From positions 248,001-312,000 of the forward strand of contig JBEWZL010000011.1 of the NCBI GenBank assembly GCA_045837725.1: a DNA stretch of 64,000 nucleotides. Reading direction: 5' to 3'. The translations under genes and the position numbers were made by a program. The notes beneath the pieces were generated by a model. That model worked only from the letters and a program-made list of their open reading frames with translations, was not told where the DNA came from and ran no database searches. The stretch's first letter is position 1. Every line of letters begins with the position of its first letter. Below, in pieces: positions 60,037 to 64,000 of the stretch. The DNA is from Vermamoeba vermiformis (Eukaryota; Tubulinea; Echinamoebida).

Positions 60037-60318
60037 CTTGTTGTGATAATCAGATCTGGTATTTTAGAATATACCTAGCGAAGATTATTCGTGTCAATAT
60101 GGTTTATATGTCATAGGTATAGTATAGACTATAGTTGTTGTTACCTTTTCGTTGAATTGTTTAATTGACAAAGCGCAAAATAATTCGTTTGGGTTGCCGG
60201 TTGATTTTTGGACGAAATTTACAAAGGTAAGGCTTCGTTTGAATTACTTTTATTGGTTACACTTTTTAATAATACATGCTAATATAAACAATGATCTTTT
60301 AGATCAGATCCGCTGTAG

Positions 60319-63300
60319 TTATTTTTTGCTCGGAGATCTAACACTATTTTTTTGTTGATCTTCGTTATTTTCATCTCTTAATCTCGTTGGGGTCTTAATA
60401 GGCGTAGTACCATTACTAGGCGGTTTAATATTAAGCCCTGACGATACTTCAATGCTGTAGCGCTTAGCTTTGTTAGAACTGTTCGGCGCCGATCTGCCGC
60501 TCGGATTCGTTAGCTCGATAGGATACGGCGAGCCAGTCTTCTTAACGCGTTGTAATAATAATGGAGAGTTTGAACGCATCAAGATAATGTTGCCGTGACG
60601 AGCACGAGGAGTTCCAGGGCCGGATGTGGTGAGCTCGTCGTAACGGTACTCCTTTGACCGCACATTGATCGAGTTGGAGCTGCTAGTGAACCAAGAGTCC
60701 CTCTTGAGTGCCATAAACTGTCGCCTTCGCTTTCTATTAATATTAAGTAAAGTCAGATCTTTTGTAACGCAAAGAGTTGCATCCAGAAATTTTAGTTCTT
60801 ACCGGTCCAATAAGCGTTCATCGTCTACTAATTCGTTGATTTGACCGTCAGAGTTGAGGATATTATCCTGCGATACCTCTTGGCCATCATAGCTCAAATT
60901 TGAAGTTATGATCACTCCGTTCAAGTAGATCGTGTCGATCTCTTCTCCACTACGTGTAATCTCTTTGCCGTGGCCTTCTTTCTTGCCACGACGCCATTCT
61001 CCCTATTAATACAACACTATTAGCGTTTGTACACGATGAAAAATTTGACCGTCAAAAACACTGGAGAAATTTGCCACTCAAATTTTACGCCAGTACAAAT
61101 GAACGCGTGTAGCACGTAATAATTTCAATGCAGTATGAGTATACTACAATGTATTATAATTAATTGTAGTATACTCATTGCTCGGATAAAAGTTCGCGGA
61201 TCTATCGGTTTTCCAAGTACTTACAATGTACGACTTGACAGGCCCTCGCAAGTAGGTCATCATGCCAAAACCCATCTTCTCGCCCTTGTAGTATGTGCCT
61301 TCGAACACATCTCCGTTGCCGTAGATAACTTTAGCCGTACCTAAGCAAAAAAACATTGAATTAGGTCGGGATCGGATCCGGATCTGCTCCATTGTGTACG
61401 CGAGAGTAATAATTATATCAATATGATATTGCGAAGATATGTTGACCGTACCATGTAGTCTCCCTCGCTCCCAATAGCCTTGATATACAGTGCCACTGAA
61501 GAACTTGTAAATGCCAAACTTGTGCTTGCGTCCGTCTTCAAAATGACCGTAGTACACGTCTTTGTTGCTGTACAACATCACGCCCTGGCCTTGTCGCTTG
61601 CTCTCGTGCCATTCACCTTCGTATCTGTTGCCATTGGGCCAGATAAACGTGCCGTAACTGTCACGCACGCCGTCTTTAGAGAATATTACCTAATTTGGAA
61701 AGTCAGTTTCCACGGCTAACATAACGAGAAGTACTACGTACAGATTTCGTCCTATAAAGGATCTTCCACGAGACATTAAGCTTTGGTCGTGCTAAATTAT
61801 ACAATTCTTTCCACCGTTGTTTACTCATTGCCTCCCATAGTGCTTCATTGTCACCGAATAAAGTTCTCCATGATTTGCACACGCAACTCACCTACAACCA
61901 AATATCGTTAATAAAATTGATAAAATCTTCTATATCTTTCATTGAAACAATTTGCAAGCCAATAAAAAAAATTCGTATTGTAGCTTACTCTTGTGAGTGC
62001 TCGCGCGTCTAAATATGAAAATATCTTAATCGCTAATTTGTATTGCATAACGGTGAGCTTCTTATTAGCGCTCTTGAAGCTCAATCGAAATTCTCTGTTT
62101 TTCTTATCCGACTCTGCTTTTTTCGACATTGGATGCTTGACATTAGTATCACGATCAATTCCTCGGTTCAGAATCAATTGCCATGGGTCAATATGAATCG
62201 TGGCTAATATAAAAATTTCCGTTAAAATCAAACAAAAGAATACGAAGAAATAGATCCGGATCTGTATTTCAGTACGTAAGAATAATTATACGAAGTAATG
62301 GGTCTATATGATAGATTATATTAACATCAATATATAAGACGTACTTTCTTCGCTTTTAATCAACTCGTCATCTCGCCAGGTCTCTTTGAAAAATTGTCTA
62401 GTTTCAAATTTGAATGCAATTCCTGTGCCGTGCTTGGCATTTCTTCGAAATTCACCTTCATAGCTATTTTTATTTGCTTCTATTAATTTGCCTCGTCCAT
62501 GGTATTGACCTTCAACAAAGTCGCCTGACGAATTTAAAAAAAATTAGCCGTTACTAAATATTTTATTATTGTATCAAGATTATAATAAAAATAATTATTA
62601 TATTATGAATGATTATAATAAAATTGCAAAGAATTGATAATTGTGTACCAAATCTGACACGGATGTGCTGGTAAGATACACGGGAGATTTTTATCGTAGT
62701 ACAAAATTATTGTAATAATGCATATTTAAGCTAGAAATATTAAATATGCATTGGAAAAATATTATTACGTATTTGTTCAATTAAATTACCTTCATAGCGT
62801 TGGTTTTTGTAAGCGATCGTTTTTGTTCCCCTTCCAGTGATATATCCATTTCTAAAACTACCAATATATACATCTCCATTAGCCCACTTCATCGTTCCTC
62901 TGCCGTGCATTTCGTTGTTTTCGAAATCCCCTGCGAAAAGGTCGATTATTAATTAATTGAGTTAAAAAATATTATAAAAATGCCCTACCTTCATAAGATC
63001 GTCCATCAGGCCAAGTCTGAACGCCTTTTCCGTGTTTGTTATCATTTAAATATTGTCCTTCAAAAATGCTGCCGTTAGCGTACTCCAATCTGCCTTTTCC
63101 ATGCCGCCGTCCTTTTTCATATTGTCCACGGTAAATATTTCCATTGCTATAATTATATACACCTTCTCCGTGCTTTAATCCATCCAAAAAATCGCCTTGG
63201 TATGCGTCTCCATTATTGTAATGGTAAATGCCGTATCCAGATCGATTATTGTTCTCAAAATCGCCTTCATATCGCTCGCCATCAGCCCAAATAAATAGAC

Positions 63301-63457
63301 CTTTGCCGTGCCGCATTCCTGCTGCGAATTCTCCAATATATTTGTTGCCATTTGGGTAAGTTAGAATCCCGTAACCGTCCATCTGACCATCGAGCAGCGG
63401 CCCTTGATAAGTGGTCCCATTAGGCCACTTATATATCTTTGGGCCCGAATCACCCAT
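60319..63457 (-). CDS. MORN-repeat / F-box / MORN-repeat protein
   Basis: The ATG at 63457 starts MGDSGPKIYKWPNGTTYQG. The first exon holds about seven MORN repeats of 23 residues (YPNGNKYIGEFAAGMRHGKG, YNNGDAYQGDFLDGLKHGEG), continuing in the next two exons (WANGDVYIGSFRNG, ANKNSYEGEF). Then comes an F-box region: LAIKIFSYLDARALTR, spliced to VSCVCKSWRTLFGDNEALWE. More MORN repeats follow (WPNGNRYEGEWHESKRQGQG, FFSGTVYQGYWERGRLHG, YGNGDVFEGTYYKGEKMGFG). The tail is Ser/Pro/basic and ends QQKNSVRSPSKK. MORN modules bind membranes or proteins, and an F-box would link to SCF ubiquitin ligase. Intron phases join consistently throughout. Roughly 700 residues. Confidence 0.85.
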
Positions 63458-63723
63458 TCGGGATCCGTGGTGTTATTTATCAGCGCTAAAGAATAAATTT
63501 TAGTTTGTGCGCGCCATTTAACGCAGCACAGCACCAAAAATTCCTACGTTTAAAATAATACTACCAATGCGCAAAATATGTTCAATGGTGACGTTTTTTT
63601 ATGATTGTAAGCGTAAAGTAAGGCTGTGGTAGTAGATCGAGCAACGAAATTACTTAAAAATTAAATTTTTATTAGCCTGTAAATTTTGTTCAATTCAGTA
63701 TTACACCTCCGTTATATATACAT

Positions 63724-64000
63724 TTACAGGGTCAATGAGGCACCCAAACCAAACTTGTATTCGTTCTGAGGATAGTTCACACGACCGCTCAACGAGACTG
63801 AAATAGCATCGCTCAATTTTTCTTCGACGAGCACGTTAACTTCGCTCAATTGCACCACGGCGCCCTTCACTGTCATGTGACCGAAGAAATCGAACACGTA
63901 GCCTGCTGACCAGAGCGACATAACTTGACCTTCTTCGTTTTTAGCAAATGTGAGCGATGAAGCCACCTTCAAGTGACGAGTAACAGCACTAAATATTATG
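63724..64000 (-). CDS. Mitochondrial porin family protein (VDAC/Tom40 type), C-terminal exon
   Basis: Only the last exon is in the window. It begins after an ATATTTAG acceptor near 63989 (AVTRHLKVASSLTF) and ends NEYKFGLGASLTL, a beta-signal-like terminal strand. Alternating strands are visible: GYVFDFFGHMTVKGAVV, VNVLVEEKLSDAISVSLSG. The EEKLS..SLSG..YKFGLG arrangement matches the C-terminal strands of the Porin_3 family. Tom40 and VDAC cannot be separated from this fragment. It would lie in the mitochondrial outer membrane. Confidence 0.75.
   Translation of the reverse strand, partial: IIFSAVTRHLKVASSLTFAKNEEGQVMSLWSAGYVFDFFGHMTVKGAVVQLSEVNVLVEEKLSDAISVSLSGRVNYPQNEYKFGLGASLTL

Overview
This window is nuclear DNA from an intron-rich, AT-rich, compact unicellular eukaryote. 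Genes sit on both strands with gaps of a few hundred bases. Introns are mostly about 45-120 nt, begin GTAAG/GTACG and end in TAG/CAG/AAG, usually shortly after a CTAAC- or ACTTAC-like branch site. The gene content (sedolisin, CPAF-like S41 protease, DOMON-cytochrome b561, CLU, MORN, RCC1-BTB and FHA-RING proteins, many P-loop proteins) suits an amoeboid or slime-mould-like protist. I cannot place the species from sequence alone. Gene models below were joined by hand from splice sites and reading phase, so outer boundaries are firmer than every internal junction.

Layout. 1-2728 (-): a mitochondrially targeted P-loop NTPase with a crinkler-like C-terminus, running off the left edge. 2975-7972 (-): a carboxylic-acid-reductase-like enzyme with an N-terminal ZZ zinc finger. 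8065-8271 (-): a small putative mitochondrial protein. 8494-10463 (+): two tandem secreted paralogues. 10549-13013 (-): an RCC1-BTB protein. 13050-13466 (+): a candidate RNase P/MRP RNA and a clear tRNA-Asp. 13546-18080 (-): a kelch gene split by a LINE with a 10-bp target-site duplication. 18233-19938 (-): a DOMON-cytochrome b561 protein. 20195-24229 (-): a membrane-anchored S41 protease. 24450-25025 (+): an unknown intronless basic protein. 25830-28081 (+): a kinase. 28867-30441 (+): a leucine-rich-repeat protein. 30523-31067 (-): a small unknown. 31337-34298 (-): an FHA-CUE/UBA-RING protein. 34469-37469 (+): a sedolisin. 37649-38024 (+): an EF-hand protein. 38116-40297 (-): proteasome ATPase Rpt3. 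40622-45712 (+): a CLU-domain protein with an LRR-like tail. 45843-46703 (-): a Cys-rich protein. 46913-48316 (+): an FN3-GTPase. 48765-49131 (-): a small membrane protein. 49132-52831 is gene-poor and decayed-looking. 52832-57599 (+): a nuclease-like gene followed by a dynamin-like large GTPase. 57828-60036 (-): the mitochondrial 2-oxoglutarate carrier. 60319-63457 (-): a MORN/F-box protein. 63724-64000 (-): the end of a mitochondrial porin-family gene.

Housekeeping genes (Rpt3, the carrier, the porin, CLU, tRNA-Asp) are interspersed with lineage-specific sensor, effector and ubiquitin-linked genes. No operon-like pathway is visible. The least expected signal is in the introns: four short motif families (ATCCGGATC/GGATCTGGATC, the palindrome TGACACGTGTCA, TTTCCTTATTTGG and TTGACCGTCAA) recur in introns of unrelated genes across the whole window.
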